Shown here: in pieces, positions 15,785 through 24,171 of the stretch
Position numbering within the stretch: the first letter of the stretch is position 1
Layout: each line of letters starts with the position of its first letter
Source of the DNA: Streptomyces cupreus
Lineage (GTDB): Bacteria; Actinomycetota; Actinomycetes; Streptomycetales; Streptomycetaceae
Length of the DNA: 64,000 nucleotides
Assembly: GCF_014257025.1 (NCBI RefSeq)
Contig: NZ_JACMSF010000013.1
Coordinates: forward strand, 62,001 to 126,000
Direction: 5' to 3'
The notes under the pieces: model-generated
Told to the model about the DNA's origin: nothing
What the model saw: only the letters and a program-made list of their open reading frames with translations
Database searches by the model: none
Position numbers and translations under genes: made by a program

Positions 15785-17053
15785 ATGGCAACCGTGTCGA
15801 GCGGCGGCGATGGGGGCGCCCCCGCCGCGGGGAAGCGTGCCAGGAACCGCCGGGCCGGGCCCGAGGCACTGCGCCCGGCCGGCGGTCTGCCCGACCGGCT
15901 GGTCACGGTGTTCGCCGTGGCCGCCGGTCTGGCCGTGGCCAACATCTACTACGCGCATCCGCTGCTGACGTCGATCGCCTCGGCGTTCGGCGTCAGCAGC
16001 ACCGCCGCCTCGCTGGTGGTCACGGCCTCCACCGCCGGGTACACCGTGGGCCTCGCCCTGCTGGTGCCGCTCGGCGACACGGTGAACCGGCGCCGGCTGC
16101 TGGTGGCGCTGCTGCTGGTGACCGCCGTGGGGCAGGCCGCCTCGGCCGCCGCGCCCACGGTCACCGCGCTGGTGGTGCTGTCCGGACTGATGGCGGTGAC
16201 AGCGGTGGGCGCCCCGCTGCTGGTGGCGTTCGCCGCCGCCCTCGCCCGGCCCGAGCAACGCGGCCGGGTCACCGGCCGGATGCTCAGCGGGGTCCTCCTC
16301 GGCGTGCTGCTCGCCCGCACCGGCGCGGGCCTGCTCGCCGAGTGGACCGGCAGCTGGCGCTCGGTGTTCGCGGTCGCGGCGGTGGGGATGCTGGTGCTCG
16401 CGGCGCTGCTGTGGCGGCTGCTGCCCGACCTCGAACCGGCCGAGCGGCTCGGCTACTTCACCCTGCTGCGCTCGGTGGCGTCGGTGGTCGCCCAGGAACC
16501 CCTGCTCAGGCTGCGCTGCCTGTACGGCTTCCTCACCTTCGCCTCATTCAGCGTCTTCTGGACCTCGGCGGCCTTCCTGCTCGCCGAGCCCCCCTACTCG
16601 TACGGCGAGGCCCTGATCGGCGCGTTCGGGCTGCTCGGGGCGGCCGGGGCGCTGGCCGCGCGGTCCATGGGGCCACTGGTGGACCGCGGCCGGGACCGGC
16701 TGGCCTCGACCCTGCTGTACGTCGCGAACCTGGCCGCCTGGGGGCTGCTCGCCCTGGACGGCGGCCACCTGCTGATGTGCCTGGTGCTCGGTGTGCTGCT
16801 GCTCGACTTCGGTGTGCAGGGCGCCCAGGTGACCAACCTCGGTGTCCTCTACCGGCTGCGCCCCGAGGCCCGCAGCCGGATCACGATGGCCTACATGACC
16901 GCCTATTTCCTGGGCGGCGCGGCGGGTTCGGCGCTTTCGGGCGCCGTCCATTCCGCCGCCGGGTGGGCCGGAGTGTGCGCGGCCGGGGGCGGCCTGGCCG
17001 CGCTCGTGCTGGTGCTGTGGGCCGTAGAACAAGCGCGCACCCCACGGCCGTAG
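15785..17053 (+). CDS. MFS exporter (AraJ-like, 12 TM)
   Basis: 422 aa. It begins with a basic Ala/Gly-rich cytoplasmic stretch, then VTVFAVAAGLAVANIYYAHPLL and about 12 membrane segments. I prefer the ATG at 15785 because GGGAGGAA sits a few bases upstream. A longer reading from 15695 would overlap the reductase stop by ATGA and cannot be excluded. It is probably a proton-driven exporter of the cluster product or its precursors. The other exporter is of a different MFS subfamily, so the cluster carries two. Confidence 0.83.
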   Translation: MATVSSGGDGGAPAAGKRARNRRAGPEALRPAGGLPDRLVTVFAVAAGLAVANIYYAHPLLTSIASAFGVSSTAASLVVTASTAGYTVGLALLVPLGDTVNRRRLLVALLLVTAVGQAASAAAPTVTALVVLSGLMAVTAVGAPLLVAFAAALARPEQRGRVTGRMLSGVLLGVLLARTGAGLLAEWTGSWRSVFAVAAVGMLVLAALLWRLLPDLEPAERLGYFTLLRSVASVVAQEPLLRLRCLYGFLTFASFSVFWTSAAFLLAEPPYSYGEALIGAFGLLGAAGALAARSMGPLVDRGRDRLASTLLYVANLAAWGLLALDGGHLLMCLVLGVLLLDFGVQGAQVTNLGVLYRLRPEARSRITMAYMTAYFLGGAAGSALSGAVHSAAGWAGVCAAGGGLAALVLVLWAVEQARTPRP

Positions 17054-17086
17054 CGAATCCCTCCACATACGAACCCTGGAGTTCTC

Positions 17087-18658
17087 GTGTCCACTCCTTC
17101 GACGGGTGCCGCACGTTCCCGTCCCCTTCTCACCCTCATCGCGGTCTGTGTCTCCTGCGGACTGCTGCCCGCCTCCCTGACCGGAACCTCCGTCGCCCTG
17201 CCCGACCTCGGCAGCGATCTGGACGCCTCTCTGGTGACCGTGCAGTGGGTCGTCAACGCCTACAACCTCACCTTCGCCAGCGTGATGCTGGTCGCCGGCT
17301 CGCTCGCCGATCTCCTCGGCCGCCGCCGGATGTTCACGCTCGGGCTCGTGGTCTTCGTGCTGTGCACGGCCGGTTCGGCGCTCGTCTCCGAGGTCGTGCT
17401 GATCGACGTGCTGCGCGGCGCCGCGGGCGTCGGCGCCGCGATGGTCCTCACCGCGGCGACCGCGCTGCTCGCCCAGGCCTACGAAGGCGCCGCCCGCGCC
17501 AAGGCGTTCGGGTTCCTCGGCTCCTCCTTCGGACTCGGGCTCGCGCTCGGCCCCTCCCTGTCCGGGCTGCTCGTCGGCGCCTGGGGCTGGAGGTCGGTGT
17601 TCCTCGCCCATGCCGCCGTCGCCGCGGCCGTGCTGCTGCTGCGCCCGGCACTCGCCGAGTCCCGCGACCCGGAGGCCTCCGGCGTGGACTACGCGGGCGC
17701 GACCACCTTCAGCGGCGCCCTGTTCGCCTTCACTCTCGCCCTGGTCGAGGGCCCGCAGCTGGGCTGGGCGCACCCGGTGGTGCTGGCGCTCGCCGTGCTG
17801 GCCGTCGTCCTGATGACGGCGTTCGTGCGGATCGAGAAGCGGCGGGCCCGGCCGATGCTGGAGCTGTCGCTGCTGCGCGAGCCCAAGTTCGCCGCGGTCA
17901 GCCTGATGCCGGTGCTGCTGGCCTTCGGCTTCGTGTGTCTGCTGGTGTTCCTGCCGTCCTTCTTCATCGGCGTGAACGGCATGAGCTCGCAGCGCGCCGG
18001 TCTGACCATGCTGCTGCTCAGCGGCCCGGTGCTGGCGCTGCCCGTGATCAGCGGCGTGCTCGCCCGCAAGGTCTCCACCTCGGTGCTGCTCGGGGTGAGC
18101 CTGCTGCTGGTGGCGGGCGGAGCGGCCTGGCTCACCGTCCTCGACCAGAACTCCACGACCGCCGTGCTCGCGGGGCCGCTGCTCGTCATCGGCACCGGCG
18201 TCGGCATCTCCTTCGGTCTGCTCGACGGCGCGGCGATCGGCGCCGTGGACGCGAGCCGGGCGGGCATGGCGGCCGGACTGTTCAACACCATGCGGCTGAC
18301 CGGTGAGGCCGTCGCCATCGCCGGTATGGGTTCCGTCCTCGTCAGCATCACCCAGGGCAACCTCAACAACCCCGAGGGCTGGGAGGGCGGCGTCGGCGAG
18401 CTCGCCAACCGGGTCGTGCAGGGCGAGATCAGCGCCGTAGCCGACCAGGTGCCCGCCGACGCGCGGGCCGACTTCACCGCGTACGTCTCCGGCGCCTACA
18501 CCTCCGCCCTGCACACCGTGCTGTGGCTGCTTGCCGCGGTGTGCGCGCTGGGCGCCCCGCTGATCATGCGGATGCTGCGCCCCGCCCCGGCCGGGCGGAG
18601 CGCCGACGCCACCGAGCACGAGACCCGGGAACCGATCACGATGGGAGAGACCTCATGA
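17087..18658 (+). CDS. MFS exporter, DHA2 (14-TM) family
   Basis: 523 aa, GTG start with CTGGAGTT upstream, 33 bases after the first MFS gene. The pattern VQWVVNAYNLTFASVMLVAGSLADLLGRRRMF is diagnostic of the DHA2 drug:H+ antiporter family (EmrB/QacA-like). An extracytoplasmic segment near residues 430-470 precedes the last helix. Such proteins often export the antibiotic or signal made by their cluster and give self-resistance. The stop overlaps the monooxygenase start (ATGA). Confidence 0.87.
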   Translation: MSTPSTGAARSRPLLTLIAVCVSCGLLPASLTGTSVALPDLGSDLDASLVTVQWVVNAYNLTFASVMLVAGSLADLLGRRRMFTLGLVVFVLCTAGSALVSEVVLIDVLRGAAGVGAAMVLTAATALLAQAYEGAARAKAFGFLGSSFGLGLALGPSLSGLLVGAWGWRSVFLAHAAVAAAVLLLRPALAESRDPEASGVDYAGATTFSGALFAFTLALVEGPQLGWAHPVVLALAVLAVVLMTAFVRIEKRRARPMLELSLLREPKFAAVSLMPVLLAFGFVCLLVFLPSFFIGVNGMSSQRAGLTMLLLSGPVLALPVISGVLARKVSTSVLLGVSLLLVAGGAAWLTVLDQNSTTAVLAGPLLVIGTGVGISFGLLDGAAIGAVDASRAGMAAGLFNTMRLTGEAVAIAGMGSVLVSITQGNLNNPEGWEGGVGELANRVVQGEISAVADQVPADARADFTAYVSGAYTSALHTVLWLLAAVCALGAPLIMRMLRPAPAGRSADATEHETREPITMGETS

Positions 18659-20169
18659 GCACACCCGATGACAGGCCGGTGCTGGTCGTCGGCGCGGGCC
18701 CGGTCGGTCTGACCGCCGCGGCCGAACTGGCCCGCCGGGGCACCCCGGTGCGCCTGGTCGACAAGACCGACGCGCCCAGCCCGCTGACCAAGGCCCTGAT
18801 GGTGTGGCCGCGCACCCTGGAGGTGTTCCGCGGGCTCGGCGCCGACGCCTACATCGACAAGCACGGTCTGCCGGTGCACTCCTTCCGCTACAACTCCGGC
18901 ACCGACCCGATCTGCGACATCGTCTTCGGCGACCGCACCCGCCCCATGGTGATCATCCAGCCGGACGTCGAGGAACTGCTCCGCGAGGCGTTCACGGAAG
19001 CCGGCGGCAAGATCGAGTGGCGCACCGAGCTGACCCGGCTGAGCCAGGACCCGGACGGCGTCCTGGCCACCCTGCGCGCCCCGGACGGCACCGAGACCAC
19101 CGAGGAGTTCGCCTACGTCATCGGCGGCGACGGGGCGAGCAGCACCGTCCGCAAGTCGCTGGGCATCGAGTTCAAGGGCGCCACCTACCCGAACGTCTTC
19201 ATCCTCGCCGACACCGAGATCGACGGGGACCTCCAGCGCGACGCCGTGCACTACTACTGCACCGAGAACGGGATCATGGTCCTGGTCCCGCTCTACAACG
19301 GCCGCTTCCGTGTGTTCACCGCGGGCCCGCCCGGCATGCGCCCCGAGGACCTCACCGAGGAGGTCCTCCAGGACTTCGTCGACAAGCGGGGCCCCGGGGG
19401 CCTGAAGCTGTACGACGTCTCCTGGCAGACCACGTTCAGCATCCACGCCCGGCACGCCGAGCGGTTCCGGGCCGGACGGGTCTTCCTGGCGGGCGACGCC
19501 GCGCACATCCACAGCCCCGCGGGCGGCCAGGGCCTGAACACCGGGGTGACCGACGCCCACAACCTCGCCTGGAAGCTGGCCCTGGTGCACCGCGGCGCGG
19601 CCGCGCCGGGGCTGCTGGACAGCTACGGCGCCGAGCGCGCCGCGGTCGCCCAGGGCGTGGTGAAGCAGGCCGAGGTTCAGACCAAGGCGTGGATGCTCTC
19701 CAAGCGCTGGCAGATCGTGCTGCGCGATGTCTCCGCCCGGCTCGCCGAACGCTCCGGCGTCTTCGACCGGTTCTACTCGCCGTGGCTCGCCGGTCTGACC
19801 AACCACTACCCGGCGGGACCGGCCGTCGACGAGGAGCAGGGCGGACGGCTGCGGCGCACCCGCCTGCGCAACGGCCATCTGGTCACGGACACCGCGCTGC
19901 GCGAGTCACTGCAGGTCGACCGCTACACGCTCCTCGTCACACTCCCGCCCTCCGGCACCCGCCCGCCCCGGCTGGCCGAGCTGGAGAAGACGTACGGCGA
20001 TCTGGTGACGGTCCGTTCGGCGCCGGGCCGGCGTTTCTCCGCCGTCCTGGTCCGCCCGGACCACTATGTCGCCGCCCAGGACCAGACCCCCGAACTGAGC
20101 CGCATCCTCGGCCATCTGGCCACGCTGGCCCCGGCCGGCAACCTCACCAGGGAAGGACACAGCGCATGA
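18655..20169 (+). CDS. FAD-dependent aromatic monooxygenase (PheA/TfdB type)
   Basis: 504 aa. The N-terminal Rossmann FAD motif is VLVVGAGPVGLTAAAELARRG (G13-x-G15). A DG motif is VIGGDGASSTVRKSLG and the FAD ribityl site is FLAGDAAHIHSPAGGQGLNTG. The C-terminal thioredoxin-like region is short. This class uses NAD(P)H and O2 to hydroxylate phenols or oxidise polyketide-type rings and ketones. Start and stop overlap the neighbouring genes (ATGA both sides), so it is a core member of the operon. The substrate is unknown; a tailoring oxidation of the acyl or ring portion of the product is likely. Confidence 0.87.
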   Translation: MSTPDDRPVLVVGAGPVGLTAAAELARRGTPVRLVDKTDAPSPLTKALMVWPRTLEVFRGLGADAYIDKHGLPVHSFRYNSGTDPICDIVFGDRTRPMVIIQPDVEELLREAFTEAGGKIEWRTELTRLSQDPDGVLATLRAPDGTETTEEFAYVIGGDGASSTVRKSLGIEFKGATYPNVFILADTEIDGDLQRDAVHYYCTENGIMVLVPLYNGRFRVFTAGPPGMRPEDLTEEVLQDFVDKRGPGGLKLYDVSWQTTFSIHARHAERFRAGRVFLAGDAAHIHSPAGGQGLNTGVTDAHNLAWKLALVHRGAAAPGLLDSYGAERAAVAQGVVKQAEVQTKAWMLSKRWQIVLRDVSARLAERSGVFDRFYSPWLAGLTNHYPAGPAVDEEQGGRLRRTRLRNGHLVTDTALRESLQVDRYTLLVTLPPSGTRPPRLAELEKTYGDLVTVRSAPGRRFSAVLVRPDHYVAAQDQTPELSRILGHLATLAPAGNLTREGHSA

Positions 20170-20579
20170 CGCAGAGCAACGTCCGCAGCACCGCGGACAC
20201 GGTCCAGGAGTTCTTCGGCCGCTTCGGAGTGGGCGATCTGCCCGGTCTTCCGGAGCTGTTCGCCGAGGAGGCGGAGCTGGTGGTGGCGGGCGCCCCCGTC
20301 GTCCCGTGGACGGGGCGCCTGGTCGGCCGCCAGGAGGTGGAAGGCTACTTCCAGCGGTTCGTGGCCGCTGTGGACACCCAGAACTTCGATGTCGAGCGCA
20401 TAGCCGTGGACGGCGAGGACGCCTTCGTCCTCGGGGAGTTCACCCACAAGGTGATCTCGACCGGCAAGTCGTTCTCGGGCCCCTTCGCGATCCGGATCAC
20501 GGTCCGCGACGGCCTCATCCAGCGGTATCAGACCTTCGAAGACTCCTACGCGGCCGCGATGGCCTTCGACGGCAGCTGA
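20166..20579 (+). CDS. SnoaL/NTF2-like fold protein
   Basis: 137 aa alpha+beta cone. It starts TADTVQEFFGRFGVGDLPGLPELFAEEAEL, then WTGRLVGRQEVEGYFQRF and a C-terminal IRITVRDGLIQRYQTFEDSY, the pattern of SnoaL-like cyclases, ketosteroid isomerase-like proteins and nuclear transport factor 2 folds. In clusters these act as cyclases, dehydratases or isomerases. It is last in the operon. Its 3' end overlaps the regulator's 3' end by 34 bases on opposite strands. Confidence 0.8.
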   Translation: MTQSNVRSTADTVQEFFGRFGVGDLPGLPELFAEEAELVVAGAPVVPWTGRLVGRQEVEGYFQRFVAAVDTQNFDVERIAVDGEDAFVLGEFTHKVISTGKSFSGPFAIRITVRDGLIQRYQTFEDSYAAAMAFDGS

Positions 20580-21466
20580 TCGTCATCGTCTCCCTCGCCG
20601 TCCTCGCCCGGCCGGTCCGGATCGTCCGGACCGGCCGCGGCGAAGAAGGCGTCCAGTTTGTCCCGTGTCTCCTGCACCGTCGGCATGTGCAGGACCAGCT
20701 GGACCTCGTGGTCGGCGGCGAGTTCCCATTCGTGCACATCGAAGCTGAGCGCTCCGACGCCGTCGTGGCTGATCTCCTTGGTCCGGCTGCGGGACGGTTC
20801 CAGCACTTCGTGGCTGCCCCACAGCCGGGCGAACTCCGGGCTCCGGTCGGTGAGCTCGTCGAGGATGCGCTCGACCTCGGGGCGGCCGAAGCAGTCGGCC
20901 ACGTCCGCGCGGAAGCGGGCGACCGTGCTGCGGGCGAGCTCGTCGGCGTGTGCGTAACGGCGGCGGCAGGTCTCGTCGGTGAAGAACTCCACCAGGATGT
21001 TCCCGCCGGGGCCCTCGAAGCCCAGGAACTCCGGTACGGCCGAGTTGGCGGCCAGGATGTCCCAGGAGCGGTCCCGCACGAGCGCCGGGTTGGGGAACCA
21101 GTGGTTCACGATCTCGGCAAGACGTTCGGGGTCGGCGGGACCGCTGTCGGCCCGCTGGTCGACGTCCGGCGTCTTCAGGCCGGCCAGCCGGTGCAGGTAG
21201 ATCTCCTCGGCGGGGTTGAGCCGTAGCGCTCCGCTGATCGCGCCGAGCACCGATTCAGAGACGTTGATGTCCCTTCCTTGTTCCAGCCAGGTGTACCAGG
21301 ACGTGCCGACCCCGGCGAGGACGGCCACTTCCTCCCTGCGCAGTCCGGGAGTACGCCGGCGACCCGACGCGCTGAGCCCGACTTCCGCCGGGGACAGTCG
21401 CATTCGCCGGGTCCGTAGAAAGTGAGACAACTCTTCAAGTTGACGCTTTCGGCGACCTATCGTCAT
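20546..21466 (-). CDS. XRE-family regulator with MmyB-like ligand-binding domain
   Basis: 306 aa. Residues 18-85 are an HTH of the XRE type (PGLRREEVAVLAGVGTSWYTWLEQGR), followed by the conserved DINVSESVLGAISGALRLNP. The C-terminal half, with NHWFPNPALVRDRSWDILAANSA and a VHEWELAADHEVQLVLHMP ending, is the MmyB-like ligand-binding domain, which in related proteins may hold a fatty-acyl ligand. It is convergent with the operon and probably its pathway regulator, perhaps sensing an acyl intermediate (inference). The start at 21466 is the one that keeps the usual LSHFLRTRR N-terminus. An imperfect palindrome (CAACTCTTCAAGTTG) lies inside codons 8-13. Confidence 0.85.
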   Translation of the reverse strand: MTIGRRKRQLEELSHFLRTRRMRLSPAEVGLSASGRRRTPGLRREEVAVLAGVGTSWYTWLEQGRDINVSESVLGAISGALRLNPAEEIYLHRLAGLKTPDVDQRADSGPADPERLAEIVNHWFPNPALVRDRSWDILAANSAVPEFLGFEGPGGNILVEFFTDETCRRRYAHADELARSTVARFRADVADCFGRPEVERILDELTDRSPEFARLWGSHEVLEPSRSRTKEISHDGVGALSFDVHEWELAADHEVQLVLHMPTVQETRDKLDAFFAAAGPDDPDRPGEDGEGDDDDQLPSKAIAAA

Positions 21467-21726
21467 GAATCACGAGGCTGTATGAAGGGCAATAACCAGT
21501 CAAGCAAAAGGTTCGTCAAGGATGGCCGGAAACCGACCGCCCTGAGCCTTTGAGCCACAGAACAGCAGGTCTTGAGGGAGATTCAAGAAACCTTTGAGCT
21601 TCCCGTGTGGCTGATTCTGGCCGTCGATAAAGGCGGATTTCACACCTCCACTTTCGGCCACCGAGGATTTCTGATTCGCGGTTCACATACCCCAGTGCCG
21701 CTTTCGCGGAATAGTGACGAGGAACA

Positions 21727-22179
21727 CTACACCGCCATCAAAGGGGAGACGTCCTTCCGCCACTTCAGGATCTTGTCGAAGCTCACCACGGCGCCGCCCT
21801 GCCCCGGCTTGTTGCCGATGTGGACGTGGTCCGCGAGCTCCTGGATCAGATACAGCCCCCGGCCGTTCTCGGCCTCCATGGACATCGGGCGCGAGCCCCG
21901 GCCCATACCGCCGAAGCCGGGTCCGGAGTCGGCGACCTCGATCCGGCAGGTCTCTCCGTCGAGATAGGCGGTGACGCGGTAGGCCTCCGAGCCGCCGTCG
22001 AGAGCGGTGTCCCCGCCGTGCTCGACGGCGTTCGCACAGGCCTCGCTGAGCGCGATGGAGAGGTCGTACGACACGTCCGGGTCCACACCCGCACTCTCCA
22101 TGGTGCCGAGCAACAGCCTCCGCGCGAGCGGCACGCTCGCAGCTTCCCGCCGCAGATGGAGTGACCACCAGATGCTCAT
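21727..22179 (-). CDS. anti-sigma-factor-type ATP-binding protein (HATPase_c_2)
   Basis: 150 aa GHKL ATPase fold like RsbW/SpoIIAB. The N box is SEACANAVEHGG, the G1 box is VADSGPGFGG and the G2 box is ENGRGLYLIQELAD. Streptomyces carry dozens of these proteins, which usually bind sigma factors or anti-anti-sigma factors and can phosphorylate the latter. No partner is adjacent, so its target is unknown. GGAGG lies upstream of the ATG at 22179. It is transcribed divergently from the copper locus. The 260 bases between this gene and the XRE regulator hold no gene I can support. Confidence 0.82.
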   Translation of the reverse strand: MSIWWSLHLRREAASVPLARRLLLGTMESAGVDPDVSYDLSIALSEACANAVEHGGDTALDGGSEAYRVTAYLDGETCRIEVADSGPGFGGMGRGSRPMSMEAENGRGLYLIQELADHVHIGNKPGQGGAVVSFDKILKWRKDVSPLMAV

Positions 22180-22262
22180 GCTCCAGCCTCCCGGCCGCGG
22201 CTCGACATACCGTTACGTATTGCCGCGAGCGCCGGGACGTAAGCACATCGCTGACGTGATAC

Positions 22263-22276
22263 CGCCCATATGGGCG
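22263..22276. promoter_or_regulatory. 14-base perfect palindrome ahead of the copper locus
   Basis: CGCCCATATGGGCG is perfectly self-complementary and lies in the 222-base divergent region between the ATP-binding protein gene and the copper operon. Related TATGGGSGCGG-like sequences recur near 22304 and 22364. It could be an operator; no regulator is identified. Confidence 0.35.
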
Positions 22277-22401
22277 ATGCGTCCGAAGCCGTCGACGGTG
22301 TATATGGGGGCGGTTCACGCCAGAAGGGATCTTCCACCCGTAGGTCATCTTGCGGACCTGCCGTATGGGCGCGGTAAGGCCAGTGCGATGATTGGGCCGC
22401 C

Positions 22402-23199
22402 ATGAGTGCCCCCCACCAGCGCACGGCGCGCGCCGGACGCGACGTCCGGATCCTGCGGGCCGCGGTGTTCGCCGCGGTCTGTGTCGTGCTGGCCGCGGGC
22501 GGACACGCACTCGGCTCCTGCGCCTCGATCCCGCTGTGGGCTCTGGGGGCGGGATTCCTCACGGTCCTCGCGGTCGCCGTACCGCTCGCCGGACGCGAGC
22601 GCTCGCTGCCCGGCATCGCGGCGCTGCTCGCGCTCGGACAGACCGTGCTGCACTCGCTGTTCGGCCTCGCCCAGCACGGCACCACCGCCACCACGACCGC
22701 CACCGCCTCCGACGCCTCGCTCGTCGCCCAGGCCGCGCGGATCGTGTGCGGGACCACGGCGGCGGCCATCAGCCCGGCCCAGGCCCACAAGATCCTCACC
22801 GAGGCGCGGCTGCGGCCGGACTCCGCCCACCCGGACCACCGGGCCGAGACCGTCACCGACTCCGCCTCGCTGCTGCCGTCGCTGCCGATGCTGCTCGGCC
22901 ATCTGCTCGCGGCCCTGGTCGCCGGCTGGCTGCTGCGCCGCGGCGACCTGGCCCTGCGCCGCCTCGTCGAACTCTCGGCCCACTCCTTCGTCGAGGGGGC
23001 GGCCGTACGGTCCCTGCGCGCGGCCCTCGCCCTGGTCCGCACCCTGCGCGCCGGGCTCCCGGACCTCCCCGGAGCCGGCCCGCGCCTGACGCGCACCGCG
23101 GAGCTCGCACCACCCCCTCCGCACACCACCGCGCTCCAGCACACGGTGATCCGGCGCGGCCCGCCCGCCGCCGCCCGCGCACTCGTGCTCGCCGCCTGA
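22402..23199 (+). CDS. membrane protein of the copper locus, function unknown
   Basis: 265 aa. Hydrophobic segments at about residues 20-38, 45-62, 68-85 and 155-175 suggest four transmembrane helices. A Thr/Ala-rich external loop (residues 95-105) and a basic cytoplasmic C-terminal half with a Pro-rich patch follow. I do not recognise a named domain. It precedes the YcnI, Sco and copper chaperone genes on the same strand (143-base gap), and gene order alone suggests a role in copper handling. GATGAT about ten bases before the ATG could be a -10 of a near-leaderless transcript. Confidence 0.7.
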   Translation: MSAPHQRTARAGRDVRILRAAVFAAVCVVLAAGGHALGSCASIPLWALGAGFLTVLAVAVPLAGRERSLPGIAALLALGQTVLHSLFGLAQHGTTATTTATASDASLVAQAARIVCGTTAAAISPAQAHKILTEARLRPDSAHPDHRAETVTDSASLLPSLPMLLGHLLAALVAGWLLRRGDLALRRLVELSAHSFVEGAAVRSLRAALALVRTLRAGLPDLPGAGPRLTRTAELAPPPPHTTALQHTVIRRGPPAAARALVLAA

Positions 23200-23342
23200 C
23201 GCGACGCGACCACCGCTGGGAGATCCACCTCGGATTCCGGTAGGGACCGCCGTCGCGCGGCCCGCGCATGCCACCTCATCGCGCATGCGTCCCTCTTCAC
23301 TTCCGGAACAACCGAATCTCACTCACCGTGGAGTGCTCCCGT

Positions 23343-24095
23343 ATGAAGGCCTCTTCCCGCATCGCCGCCGTCGGCGCCCTCGTCGGCACCGCCGTGCTCG
23401 CCCTGTCCGCCCCCGCCTTCGCGCATGTCACCGTGCAGCCCGAGGGCGAGGCCGCCAAGGGCGGTTACGCGGTCGTCGACTTCCGGGTCCCGAACGAGAG
23501 CGACAAGGCGTCCACCGTGAAGCTGGAGGTCAGCTTCCCGATGGACACCCCGCTCGCGTCCGCCATGCCCGAGCCGATCGCCGGCTGGACCGCGAAGGTC
23601 ACCAAGGCCGAGCTGGACAAGCCGATCGAGCTGCACGGCCAGGAGATCACCGAGGCCGTCAGCAAGATCACCTGGACCGCGACCGGCAAGGGCGTCGGCC
23701 CCGGTTTCTTCCAGAAGTTCCCGGTCTCCATGGGCGTCCTGCCCGAGGACGCCGAGGAACTGGTCTTCAAGGCGGTCCAGACGTACGACGACGGCGAGGT
23801 CGCGCGCTGGATCGAGGTGCAGCAGGAAGGCCAGGAGGAGCCGGAGAAGCCGGCCCCGGTGCTGGCCCTGTCCGAGGCCTCCGAGGACGGCCACTCGCAC
23901 GGCTCCGAGCCGAGCGAGGAACCCTCCGAGGGCGCTTCCGACGCCTCCCAGGCCGCCGCGACCACCACCGCCGACGACGCCGACTCCGACAGCAGCGACA
24001 CCACCGCCCGCGTCCTGGGCGTCGTGGGCATCGTCGTCGGCGCCATCGGTGTGGCCTACGGCGTGCTCGCCGGCCGTCGGCGTACCAACGCCTAG
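23343..24095 (+). CDS. YcnI-family (DUF1775) copper-binding membrane-anchored protein
   Basis: 250 aa. There is a Sec signal peptide (residues 1-24, cleavage after APAFA). The mature N-terminus begins with the conserved AHVTVQPEGEA, whose histidine is the predicted copper ligand in this family. The beta-sandwich domain has VKLEVSFPMDTPL and GFFQKFPVSMG. A Ser/Glu/Asp-rich stalk (about residues 180-220) and one C-terminal membrane helix with GRRR anchor it outside the cell. ATG 23343 is chosen because the upstream in-frame extension has no signal-peptide character. It probably binds Cu(II) next to Sco, PCuAC and CopCD. Confidence 0.85.
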   Translation: MKASSRIAAVGALVGTAVLALSAPAFAHVTVQPEGEAAKGGYAVVDFRVPNESDKASTVKLEVSFPMDTPLASAMPEPIAGWTAKVTKAELDKPIELHGQEITEAVSKITWTATGKGVGPGFFQKFPVSMGVLPEDAEELVFKAVQTYDDGEVARWIEVQQEGQEEPEKPAPVLALSEASEDGHSHGSEPSEEPSEGASDASQAAATTTADDADSDSSDTTARVLGVVGIVVGAIGVAYGVLAGRRRTNA

Positions 24096-24171
24096 TCCGT
24101 CACCTCGGCGCGCGCCGGTGCCTCTGCCCACCGGCGCGTGCCCGAGCCCTTCACCTCCGGGACATTTCGCC

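Noticed and set aside
21572..21967. Rightward reading frame between the XRE regulator and the anti-sigma-type ATPase gene
   Set aside because: It runs antisense into a clear ATPase gene, has no ribosome-binding site and its codon use is poor; no recognisable domain.
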